A DNA stretch of 9,374 nt from an uncultured Ancrocorticia sp. (GTDB taxonomy: Bacteria > Actinomycetota > Actinomycetes > Actinomycetales > Actinomycetaceae): the NCBI GenBank assembly GCA_905373325.1, contig CAJPTB010000052.1, positions 1 to 9,374 on the forward strand, given 5' to 3'. Shown here piece by piece: positions 1 through 6,740 of the stretch. The notes beneath the pieces were generated by a model. That model was not told where the DNA came from and did no database searches. It saw nothing but the letters and a program-made list of their open reading frames with translations. Numbering within the stretch: position 1 is the first letter of the stretch; each line of letters begins with the position of its first letter. Made by a program: the position numbers and the translations under genes.

Positions 1-317
1 GCACCAGAAGGTGCATTGAGACTCTTCCTTGGCATCCACGCAGACGGCTTGCTTGAAGGTCGGTAAGCACCCGGCACCAGAAGGTGCATTGAGACTCACC
101 AAGGTGAAGGAGGAATCGTTCGAGGTCATTGGTCGGTAAGCACCCGGCACCAGAAGGTGCATTGAGACCATTGAGCGTCTCCTCGGAGTCGGGCAAGGCA
201 TTTGTCTGTCGGTAAGCACCCGGCACCAGAAGGTGCATTGAGACACAGCTCGAGCCGTCAGTGCTGGCAGAACCGCCAGCGTCGGTAAGCACCCGGCACC
301 AGAAGGTGCATTAAGGA
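1..317 (+). CRISPR. CRISPR array 1 (trailer end; continues left of window)
   Basis: Five repeat copies are seen: a partial one cut by the window edge (1-22), then 59-95, 132-168, 208-244 and a terminal one at 281-317. The repeat is 37 nt, starts GTCGGTAAGCACCCGG and ends GGTGCATTGAGAC. It contains the hairpin GCACC-AGAA-GGTGC. The four spacers lie at 23-58, 96-131, 169-207 and 245-280 (36, 36, 39 and 36 nt) and are all different. The last repeat is intact for about 32 nt and then ends TTAAGGA instead of TTGAGAC. A decayed final repeat marks the leader-distal end, so the array is probably transcribed left to right with its leader off the left edge. The repeat differs from array 2 at positions 6 and 13-15. 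The array converges on the 3' end of cas2 of module 1. Confidence 0.97.
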
Positions 318-385
318 AAAAGTGGGCGTGGACCTTGCGCGAACTAGCTTCGAGTGACATCGATGGTTGGAACGCATGGAGTCCA

Positions 386-673
386 CTACCAGATGCCGCG
401 GTAGAGCCCCACTTCATCGAGAGTCACGGCGGTTCCCAAGAGTTCAGCGCGGCCAACGCATGCTCCGCATAAGGGGTAAACGTGAACCACGTCGTCGGTT
501 TCACTGATGATCCCTTCGATATGCGCGCAAACTGCGCTGAGGTCGTCAGCTTCCAAACGCAGCTGAAAAACCGATTCCTGTATCCGGTACCCCCACCCTT
601 GGAGGTAGGCGGCCAGGCGCGTGCGCCGCCTGTCGGAAGAGACGTCGTAAGCGACAATCGCGGTCATCGCCAT
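386..673 (-). CDS. cas2: Cas2, module 1
   Basis: A 95-residue protein of normal Cas2 length. Cas2 dimers bridge two Cas1 dimers in the spacer integrase. It opens with a ferredoxin-like first strand carrying the family Asp (IVAYDV, D10), followed by RRRTRLAAYLQGWGYR and ESVFQLRL. It ends with VYPLCGAC (C69, C72) and a terminal Trp, as in many Cas2 proteins of this branch. The ATG at 673 is chosen because it gives the same start and length as the second cas2; an ATG two codons later (667) forms an ATGA overlap with the cas1 stop. Either way it overlaps the end of cas1, so the pair is translationally coupled. By eye about 74% of residues match the second Cas2 (70 of 95). A longer open frame reaching 754 merely shadows cas1. 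Confidence 0.95.
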   Translation of the reverse strand: MAMTAIVAYDVSSDRRRTRLAAYLQGWGYRIQESVFQLRLEADDLSAVCAHIEGIISETDDVVHVYPLCGACVGRAELLGTAVTLDEVGLYRGIW

Positions 674-1737
674 GACACGCCCATCCATTCGTAGTCCCGC
701 TCCATGATCGCGCGGCCAAGCAACTGCGCGCTGTGGTGGATGTGTCTGCGCCACGTGCCGGAGAACCCTGGGAGAGCGCCCTTGACGCGGCGCTGAAGCG
801 TCGCTTCATACCCGTCCACCAACGCCTTCTTGCCTTCGCGGTTAAGCCACACCCCCTTGCCGTCGTCGGAAGGCGATGCGTGCTCCGGTCTCAGCCGATG
901 CGAGCGAAGCAAACTGACCACCGTGCGGTCCACGAGCAGGGGACGAAACTCCTCCATGAGATCAAGCGAAAGGCTGGGGCGTTTGTCGGTCGAAGCGTGC
1001 AGCACTCCGAGCGACGGCTCGAGCCCCGCGGCGAACAACGCGGCCGTGCACTCCCCCAGCAGGATCGCGTACCCATAGGAAAAGGCGGCGTTCGCCATAT
1101 CCTTCGGCGGACGCCTGCTGCGGCACGGAAACGACACTCCCTCCGGCACCAGCCCGGCAAGACAGGCGAAGTAGGCGGAAGACGCCGCCCCTTCAATCCC
1201 GAAAATCTCATCAATCAACGCCGCGTCGAAGAGGTCCTCCATCGACGAACGGATCTTCTGGCACGTTTTCCCAACGTTGACGTTCCTGTCCCGACGCCCG
1301 ATGCGGTGGAGAACATGAACCTGGTTGCGCATCTTGGCCCGAATTAGACTCCGGGCAAGAGGCATGCGCGCCTCGACATCGGCGGCAAACTCCGCCTGCC
1401 TCAAAAGACGCTGGGCGTTCGCCGTCGAACGCGGCCCGGCAAGCTGGCCCAGATATGTGCCGCGCCGGGAAAGGCAGAGCACGTCGACGTCATTGTACAG
1501 CGCCCACGAACGCGCCCCGGCCGAAAGCCCCACGCTCCCGGTCAGCACGATGCGATTGACGGCTCGGCGAGGAATCGAGACGTGAGGCAGCAGATCAACG
1601 CCTTCAACGATCAAACGCTCCTTCGACACCCGCACGCACGCGCCGTCGCGGCCTATGTACAGGACGTGATCAGGGTTCACGTCAGGCTTGACGTGATGAT
1701 GGGGGTCGCAGTTAGGACGACTTCTCGAGAAATCCAC
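664..1737 (-). CDS. cas1: Cas1 integrase, module 1 (RT-less derivative of an RT-Cas1 fusion)
   Basis: A CRISPR integrase of 357 residues. The N-terminal beta domain starts near residue 25 (VLYIGRDGACVRVSKERL). The C-terminal helical domain holds the metal-site residues: E182 in IEGAAS, H247 in GVLHASTDKRPSLSLDLMEE and E262 (with D259) in the same segment. All three catalytic positions are present, so Cas1 looks functional. The start is uncertain: the frame is open upstream to about 1851 with no ATG, and GTG at 1737 is the best candidate. The frame just upstream still encodes the tail of an RT domain (SFDEEFCYLGVDFS), matching residues 345-358 of the RT-Cas1 of module 2. The gene is therefore the Cas1 half of a former fusion, probably translated by reinitiation after the fragment that stops at 1757. 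It overlaps cas2 by about 10 bp. Confidence 0.95.
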   Translation of the reverse strand: MDFSRSRPNCDPHHHVKPDVNPDHVLYIGRDGACVRVSKERLIVEGVDLLPHVSIPRRAVNRIVLTGSVGLSAGARSWALYNDVDVLCLSRRGTYLGQLAGPRSTANAQRLLRQAEFAADVEARMPLARSLIRAKMRNQVHVLHRIGRRDRNVNVGKTCQKIRSSMEDLFDAALIDEIFGIEGAASSAYFACLAGLVPEGVSFPCRSRRPPKDMANAAFSYGYAILLGECTAALFAAGLEPSLGVLHASTDKRPSLSLDLMEEFRPLLVDRTVVSLLRSHRLRPEHASPSDDGKGVWLNREGKKALVDGYEATLQRRVKGALPGFSGTWRRHIHHSAQLLGRAIMERDYEWMGVSWR

Positions 1738-1756
1738 ACCTAGGTAGCAGAATTCT

Positions 1757-2080
1757 TCATCGAAACTGGTGAGCGATGACGTCGATCGTTTGCCTGCGCA
1801 GCTCGCCGTCGGCGGCGTCCTTTGCCAGCACCGTTCCCCACGCAGCTTTTAACCCTTCGATCGACGTGATTCGATCGAAGGCGCTTCCCGGAACAACCCG
1901 CCCTTGGGTGGCCCGGAACGCCTCAGTCACCTGAAGCGGATAGACGGTAGCTCCGAGATGGCGGAGCACAGCAAGAATAGGCTGCCGCCTTCTGAAACCG
2001 CGTCCTTGCGATTTTTCTCCGTTATTCATGACAACCCCGTCTCTGGAGTTACATCCGAACGGATAGCCGGACGCTTTCAT
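1757..2080 (-). pseudogene. N-terminal remnant of RT-Cas1 fusion, RT core deleted and frame broken
   Basis: A 107-residue open frame just upstream of cas1, in a different frame. It aligns with the N-terminus of the 787-residue RT-Cas1: RGFRRRQPILA against RGSFRRRPILA, then YPLQVTEAFRAT against YPLRILEIARTS, then GSAFDRITSIEGLKAAW against GSVFERLTSFEELAAAW, and ELRRQ against QLRRQ. After about the point matching residue 118 of the longer protein, the sequence jumps to the equivalent of residue 344 and meets TGA. About 225 codons, covering RT motifs 1 to 5, are therefore missing, and the reading frame changes at the join. It may be made as a short peptide that couples translation to cas1. An internal ATG at 2029 is an alternative start. 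Both candidate starts have weak ribosome binding sites. Confidence 0.85.
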
Positions 2081-2197
2081 TATTGCCCGCCGGACGGCGG
2101 CACGCAGCCGACTTTGTGCAGAAAACCGGGGTTCAGCCTTCAGCGTATTCGATCACCGCACCCGTATCATCTTCCATTGCTAACAATAGGGAAATCC

Positions 2198-2232
2198 GGC
2201 CCGCGCCCAACCAGCAAAGGTCGGGCCGGGCC
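2198..2232 (-). terminator. Candidate terminator hairpin downstream of module 2 cas2
   Basis: The arms GGCCCGCGCCC (2198-2208) and GGGCCGGGCC (2223-2232) pair with one bulge around a 14-nt loop. On the minus strand the hairpin lies about 23 nt past the cas2 stop and is followed by GGATTTCCC, which is only a weak T-tract. It would end transcription of the RT-cas1/cas2 operon before module 1, but the poor T-run makes this uncertain. Confidence 0.4.
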
Positions 2233-2255
2233 GAACGATTGCCTTGAGAATACAG

Positions 2256-2543
2256 CTACCACACCCCGCTGTACAGGCCGACGTCGTCCAGGGCAGGCGC
2301 CGTTCCGAACACCTCGGCGCGCCCGCAGCAGGCCGCGCACAGCGGGTAGACGTGGACGACGTCGTCGGTCTCGCTGATGAGCTTGTCGATGCGCGCGCAA
2401 ACCTCCGAGAGCTCCTCGTTGCTCAACCGCAGCTGGAACACGGACTCCTGCATCCGGTAGCCCCACCCTTGCAGATAGTTGGCCAGGCGCGTGCGGCGGC
2501 GGTTGTTTGCGACGTCGTAGGCCACGATCACCGTCAGCGCCAT
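2256..2543 (-). CDS. cas2: Cas2, module 2
   Basis: A 95-residue Cas2, partner of the RT-Cas1 just upstream. It shows the family Asp in IVAYDV (D10), the RRRTRLANYLQGWGYR helix, ESVFQLRL, and VYPLCAACCGR with C69, C72 and C73 near the C-terminus. The ATG at 2543 lies inside the last codons of RT-cas1 (stop at 2534), giving a 10-bp overlap and translational coupling identical in layout to module 1. Differences from the module 1 Cas2 are spread along the protein, which suggests long divergence under selection rather than a fresh copy. A longer frame to 2624 is antisense-like shadow of the cas1 end and is not used. Confidence 0.95.
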   Translation of the reverse strand: MALTVIVAYDVANNRRRTRLANYLQGWGYRMQESVFQLRLSNEELSEVCARIDKLISETDDVVHVYPLCAACCGRAEVFGTAPALDDVGLYSGVW

Positions 2544-4897
2544 GACACTCCCACCCAGTCGTAGCCGGGCTCCAAGATAGCGCGGCCGAGCAGCTGCGCG
2601 CTGTGGTGGATATGCCTGCGCCACGGGCCGGCGAACCCCGGCAGAGCGCCCTTGACGCTGCGCTGAAGAGTGGCCTCGTACCCGTCGACCACCGCTTTCT
2701 TCCCGTCTTTGGTGAGCCAGACGCCAGCGCCGTCGTCAGACGGGCCCGCGTGCTCGGGGCGCAAACGCCGAGACCGAAGAAGCCCGAAAACCATGCGGTC
2801 CACGAGCAGGGGGCGGAACTCCTCCATGAGGTCGAGGGAAAGGCTGGGGCGTTTGTCGGTCGAAGTGTGCAGCACTCCGAGCGACGGCTCAAGCCCCGCG
2901 GCGAACAGCGCGGCAGTGCATTCGCCCAAAAGCAGCGAATAGGCATAGGAAAGGGCGGCGTTCGCCATGTCCTTCGGCGGGCGCCTGCTGCGGCAGGGAA
3001 AAGAGACCTCCGGCGGAAGCAAGCCCGCCACGCACGCGAAGTAGACGTTCGAGGCTGCGCCCTCCATGCCCATGATCTCCTCGATGCTCGCGGCGTCGGG
3101 CAAGTCCGCCATGATGCAGCGGATGTCGCGGCACGCCGCTTCCAGCCCGACGCCGCCGATGTGCCAGCCAGCGCCTTTGCTCTCGCCGACGTTTGCGTTC
3201 CCGCGAGCCTGCAAGTCGTCGAAACCGGCAGCCGCAGCCGCACTAGCAACGCCGGCACCGCCGGCGGCCGCGGCCTCCCTAGCGCCGCCGCCGGAGGCCA
3301 CGCCCGCATTACCGCACACCTCCATCCCGTCGCCCATGGCCGCGCCCGCACTTTCGACGTCGCCCGCGCTTTCGACGTCGCCCGCGCTCCCCTCCCTTTC
3401 CCTGCGCGCGAGCCGATGCAGGACGTGGAGCTGGTTGCGGAGCTTGGCCCGCACGATACTCCGGGCGAGCGGGAGCCGCGCCTCTTCGTCGGCCGCGAAC
3501 TCCGCCTGCCTCAGGAGGCGCTGGGCGTTTGCCGTCGATCGCGGCCCGGCAAGCTGGCCCAAGTAGGTGCCGCGGCGCGAAAGGCAGAGCACGTCGATGT
3601 CGTTGTACAGCGCCCACGAACGCGCCCCGGCCGAAAGGCCGACGTTTCCCGTGAGCACGATGCGGCTCACCATTCGCCGCGGGATCGACATTTGGGGCAG
3701 CCCGTCCGGCGCATCCACGATCAGCCGCTCCTTGGCCACGTGCACGCGGGAGCCGTCCCGTCCGACGTACACGACGTGAACGGGGGCGGCGGCCTCGGCG
3801 GACGGCTCAAGCGGCCGGTCCTGCGAATAGTCGATGCCGAGATGGCAGAATCCTTCGTCGAAACTGGTCATGGCAGTTGCATCCTCGTTGATCTTCAGCC
3901 CGCGAGAGCGGACAAGTTCGGATATAAGGGCGAGCCCGTCCACGAGCTCGGAGCGCCCCGGCGCGCACATCGCGATTTTGGAGCCGTGGCGGAGATAGGC
4001 GAATCCGGCGTCGCACATCGCGTCGTCGACGTCGGTCAAAGCGAGATTCTCCAAAAGAGGGCGAAGCGACGAGCCTTCGAGCACCCCTCGCAGCCTGTCC
4101 TCGGCGCCCGGCCGAACGCCTTCGAAGCGCGGCAGGCCAAGCAGGCAGAGGAGGTCTAGCGTGCGCTCGCAAGGCACGCCTCGGCGGAGCGTTTCCAGAG
4201 CGTCATCGAGGTCGACCCCGGATGCGCACCCTTCGATCTCCAAGAGAAGGACGTTCGCGCAGCCTTCGCCTCGCAGGCGGGTGAGACGGCCGACGACGGC
4301 GTCGATTCCGAGCCCGGTGCGCGCCCCGAAAGAGCTCGACGATTGCAGTGCCTCGGCCGCCGGGCCGACGGCAGCCGCAACAGCGCGTTCCACTATGCCG
4401 TCCCGCAGTGAGGGAACCCACAGGACCGGCGCCCCTAAACCTCCGCGCAACGAGCCAAACCTTTCGCGCTTGAGCGGATAGAGCGGGCCCGGCTTGTACA
4501 GCCCGGTTCGGAGTTCGGCGGAGAGTCTGTCAAGAAAGATGGCGAGATCGGCCCCTATCTCTTTCGCTTGGCGTCGAAGCTGCTGGTCAAGAATGTCTTC
4601 GGCCAGCACCACGTTCCACGCGGCAGCCAATTCTTCGAACGACGTTAAGCGCTCAAAGACGCTCCCGAGACCGGCAGCGTCCCGGAAGGCAGATCCGGCT
4701 GGCGTTGGCGGGCGGGCCTCGCCGTCGAGGCCGGGAGCGCCCAAGCGGAGTTCCGGCGGCTTTTCGGCTCGTTCGGAAGTTCTTGCGATTTCAAGTATGC
4801 GAAGCGGGTAGCGATCCTTTCCGAAGCAGCCCGATCCAGCAAGGATCGGACGACGCCGGAAGGACCCGCGCGCTTGCGAATGTAGTGAAGCGTCCAT
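2534..4897 (-). CDS. cas1: RT-Cas1 fusion with catalytically degenerate reverse transcriptase domain
   Basis: A 787-residue fusion. Residues 1-75 hold a short conserved segment (FRRRPILA, YPLRIL; also in the module 1 remnant) and a variable linker. Residues about 78-358 have the order of a group II intron-like RT: GLYKPGPLYPL (132-142), VPSLRDGIVERAV (161-173), SSSSFGARTG (186-195), motif B-like GSSLRPLLENLAL (275-287) and GLKIN plus SFDEGFCHLGIDYS at the end. The catalytic sites are lost: motif A reads LLEIEGCASGVD with Glu220 at the Asp position, and the YADD box reads HGSK (304-307). Residues about 372-787 are Cas1 with intact E612, H677 and E692. An 80-residue Ala/Gly-rich insert (about 501-585) splits the two Cas1 domains. 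RT-Cas1 proteins otherwise serve spacer capture from RNA; this RT is probably structural. The ATG at 4897 has only a weak upstream purine tract. The gene diverges from array 2. Confidence 0.93.
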   Translation of the reverse strand: MDASLHSQARGSFRRRPILAGSGCFGKDRYPLRILEIARTSERAEKPPELRLGAPGLDGEARPPTPAGSAFRDAAGLGSVFERLTSFEELAAAWNVVLAEDILDQQLRRQAKEIGADLAIFLDRLSAELRTGLYKPGPLYPLKRERFGSLRGGLGAPVLWVPSLRDGIVERAVAAAVGPAAEALQSSSSFGARTGLGIDAVVGRLTRLRGEGCANVLLLEIEGCASGVDLDDALETLRRGVPCERTLDLLCLLGLPRFEGVRPGAEDRLRGVLEGSSLRPLLENLALTDVDDAMCDAGFAYLRHGSKIAMCAPGRSELVDGLALISELVRSRGLKINEDATAMTSFDEGFCHLGIDYSQDRPLEPSAEAAAPVHVVYVGRDGSRVHVAKERLIVDAPDGLPQMSIPRRMVSRIVLTGNVGLSAGARSWALYNDIDVLCLSRRGTYLGQLAGPRSTANAQRLLRQAEFAADEEARLPLARSIVRAKLRNQLHVLHRLARREREGSAGDVESAGDVESAGAAMGDGMEVCGNAGVASGGGAREAAAAGGAGVASAAAAAGFDDLQARGNANVGESKGAGWHIGGVGLEAACRDIRCIMADLPDAASIEEIMGMEGAASNVYFACVAGLLPPEVSFPCRSRRPPKDMANAALSYAYSLLLGECTAALFAAGLEPSLGVLHTSTDKRPSLSLDLMEEFRPLLVDRMVFGLLRSRRLRPEHAGPSDDGAGVWLTKDGKKAVVDGYEATLQRSVKGALPGFAGPWRRHIHHSAQLLGRAILEPGYDWVGVSWR
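3351..3386. repeat. 18-bp perfect tandem duplication inside RT-cas1
   Basis: The unit CTTTCGACGTCGCCCGCG occurs twice in direct succession (3351-3368, 3369-3386). On the coding strand it gives AGDVES twice (residues 505-516), in frame. It lies at the edge of the low-complexity insert that separates the two Cas1 domains, and suggests that insert grew by slippage. Confidence 0.95.
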
Positions 4898-5329
4898 TGC
4901 TTTCTAGCCTTTAATAAGTCTGGTATATGTTTCCGCGTCGTTGACGCAGAGGAGCACCGAATCTCCGATCCTGTGTTGTTGATTTTCGATCTGGTGCTTT
5001 CGCGTGATTTTGATTTCAGTGTAGACCTGTATCGGTTATTCCGCTGGCAAAATAGGCATCACTTTGCAGCAAAGGATTCTGGATGCCGAGTAAGACGAAG
5101 TTAACTCTGGCGTAGTCGTAAGGGGGCGATTCTTTGGCTTGGGTTCGTTGGAAGCCGGTGGCGTACTGGCTGGTAGGGGGCGTCGGCGGCGCTGGGTCGT
5201 TTTGTGGCGGTTTTTCGCGGTTGTGTGGTTTAATTGGACAGGTGCGAGCCGATTCGATGTGGTGCTTTCCAGGTCGGCGGCGATTTCGTTCCGGTAAACG
5301 GCGTTGTGGCGCGGTTTTCTGGGGGCGGA
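4898..5329 (+). promoter_or_regulatory. Leader of CRISPR array 2 and divergent RT-cas1 promoter region
   Basis: This 432-nt stretch has no convincing gene. It lies between the start of RT-cas1 (minus) and the first repeat of array 2 (plus), the usual place for a leader that carries the array promoter and the integration signal. It is G- and T-rich on the + strand, especially 5190-5330. The part next to RT-cas1 is richer in A and T. It holds a short perfect hairpin GCGTC-GTT-GACGC (4935-4947). On the minus strand, TATACC and TATTAA near 4905-4930 could be -10 elements for RT-cas1, but no good -35 pairs with them. Small inverted pieces of the CRISPR repeat also occur (GGTGCTTTC at 4993-5001, GGTGCTTTCC at 5261-5270). 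The leader role is inferred from position and from the decayed repeat at the far end of the array. Confidence 0.7.
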
Positions 5330-6235
5330 GTCGGAAAGCACTGAGCACCAGAAGGTGCATTGAGACTTGACTTCGCCGTCCATAATGGACTCGATTGAGT
5401 CGGAAAGCACTGAGCACCAGAAGGTGCATTGAGACTGCATGGACGTCTTGTATGAGTTCATCGCCATCTGCGTCGGAAAGCACTGAGCACCAGAAGGTGC
5501 ATTGAGACCAAAGAGTACGAAGCGCGAGTCGTCGCCCCGCAGGTCGGAAAGCACTGAGCACCAGAAGGTGCATTGAGACCCCTTAGGACGCCACACATAG
5601 ACTTTACCGTCAACCTCGTCGGAAAGCACTGAGCACCAGAAGGTGCATTGAGACGACTCAACAGGAACAACAAACGATTCCATACTATTGTCGGAAAGCA
5701 CTGAGCACCAGAAGGTGCATTGAGACGTGAAGTCCATTTGACTTCCTTCCTACGAGTCTTGGGTCGGAAAGCACTGAGCACCAGAAGGTGCATTGAGACT
5801 GCCTGTCAGGACAGCTTTGGGCAAGGCTCCACTGTGTCGGAAAGCACTGAGCACCAGAAGGTGCATTGAGACAAGAAGGCGGTTGCCTCCTTCTTCAGTG
5901 GACCAGTTGTCGGAAAGCACTGAGCACCAGAAGGTGCATTGAGACGCCTTAGGCATGGCCCTCAGCTGTTCGACGGTGATCCGGTCGGAAAGCACTGAGC
6001 ACCAGAAGGTGCATTGAGACACCGTAAACACCGTCACGCCGACAACAATCGCCCAAAGTCGGAAAGCACTAAGCACCAGAAGGTGCATTGAGACTTGCCC
6101 GGCGACCTCGACCACCGGAGCCTGAGTGTCGGAAAGCACTGAGCACCAGAAGGTGCATTGAGACCGAGTTTCCAGAACCAGTCGATTGCCCATTGTCGGT
6201 CGGAAAGCACTGAGCACCAGAAGGTGCATTAGGGC
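5330..6235 (+). CRISPR. CRISPR array 2, 13 repeats and 12 spacers
   Basis: The repeat is 37 nt, starts GTCGGAAAGCACTGAGCACC and ends AGAAGGTGCATTGAGAC, with the hairpin GCACC-AGAA-GGTGC. Copies start at 5330, 5399, 5472, 5543, 5618, 5690, 5763, 5836, 5909, 5984, 6058, 6128 and 6199. Spacers are 32, 36, 34, 38, 35, 36, 36, 36, 38, 37, 33 and 34 nt and are all unique. The copy at 6058 has one change (position 14, G to A). The last copy (6199-6235) ends TTAGGGC instead of TTGAGAC, marking the leader-distal end, so transcription runs left to right. The open frames through the array are produced by repeats that lack stops in some frames and are not genes. The array belongs by position to the RT-Cas1/Cas2 module. 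Confidence 0.99.
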
Positions 6236-6740
6236 CTTGAGCGCAACGGGCCTCTGCACTGTCGACACGAGTCGAACGGAGTTGGGCACCGGGAGCATGG
6301 CGCTCTGTGGACTGCCACGCGAGGACCACGCGGCGTCGGGCGTACGGATTCGCTTCGTCCGACGCCGCCTTGCGCTCGGCAAGCGCGGCGATCGGATCGC
6401 TGCCTTCCTCAACGTCGCCCTTGAGACCGCTGGTCCGGCGGCGCTTCAGGCCGGACTCGGCTACATCGCCGGGACAGCAAGATCGCCGAAGCAAGAGGAA
6501 TCGCCAGGGCGCGAGGAAAGGAGTATGCGGACTGGCTTGGGCGCCCATCCGCATTCGGCCGCCTATCCGCATCTGGTCTCCGGCCTCTCATCCGCGCTTG
6601 GCGACATCACCAAGGTAAGAAGAAAGGAGTAAGCAGAATTAGCTCGGCCGCTCATTTGCGCTTGGCGGCCGGCTTGCAAGAGTGCCTCGAAAGTCGCCTC
6701 AGTCTGGCCGCGCGTGCGCGGGTCGGCTTGGTTCAGACGC
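6236..6740. other. Intergenic region without a convincing gene
   Basis: This region separates the end of array 2 from the 3' end of mpg. No start, ribosome binding site and family signature come together on either strand. The left half (6231-6470) has an open minus-strand frame with G+C-rich third positions that reads like protein (EEGSDPIAALAERKAASDE), but it has no good start and runs into the CRISPR repeat, so it can only be a decayed gene end if it is anything. The right half holds degenerate direct repeats, listed separately. Confidence 0.6.

Noticed and set aside
1757..1764. Programmed +1 frameshift joining the N-terminal stub to Cas1
   Set aside because: A single-base skip would join the frames, but the RT core is absent, and no slippery site or pause element is evident; deletion with frame loss is simpler.
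2167..3351. 394-residue minus-strand frame and 518-residue plus-strand frame (2603-4159) over RT-cas1
   Set aside because: Shadows of the G+C-rich RT-cas1 and cas2 genes; they have no family signature and overlap the clear Cas1 domain.
2534..4897. Group II intron or retron encoding the RT
   Set aside because: The RT is fused in frame to Cas1, lacks its active site, has no endonuclease domain, and no intron ends or msr/msd-like structure are seen.
23..6198. Strand bias of spacers, suggesting crRNAs antisense to mRNA
   Set aside because: Many spacers read as plausible protein in one frame, but for several (for example 5436-5471 and 5509-5542) both strands read equally well. No bias can be claimed without protospacer matches.
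5016..6412. Long minus-strand frames with recurring peptides SQCTFWCSVLSD, MHLLVLSAFR and NAPSGAQCFPT
   Set aside because: They are translations of the CRISPR repeats in three frames, joined by spacers; the array structure explains them fully.
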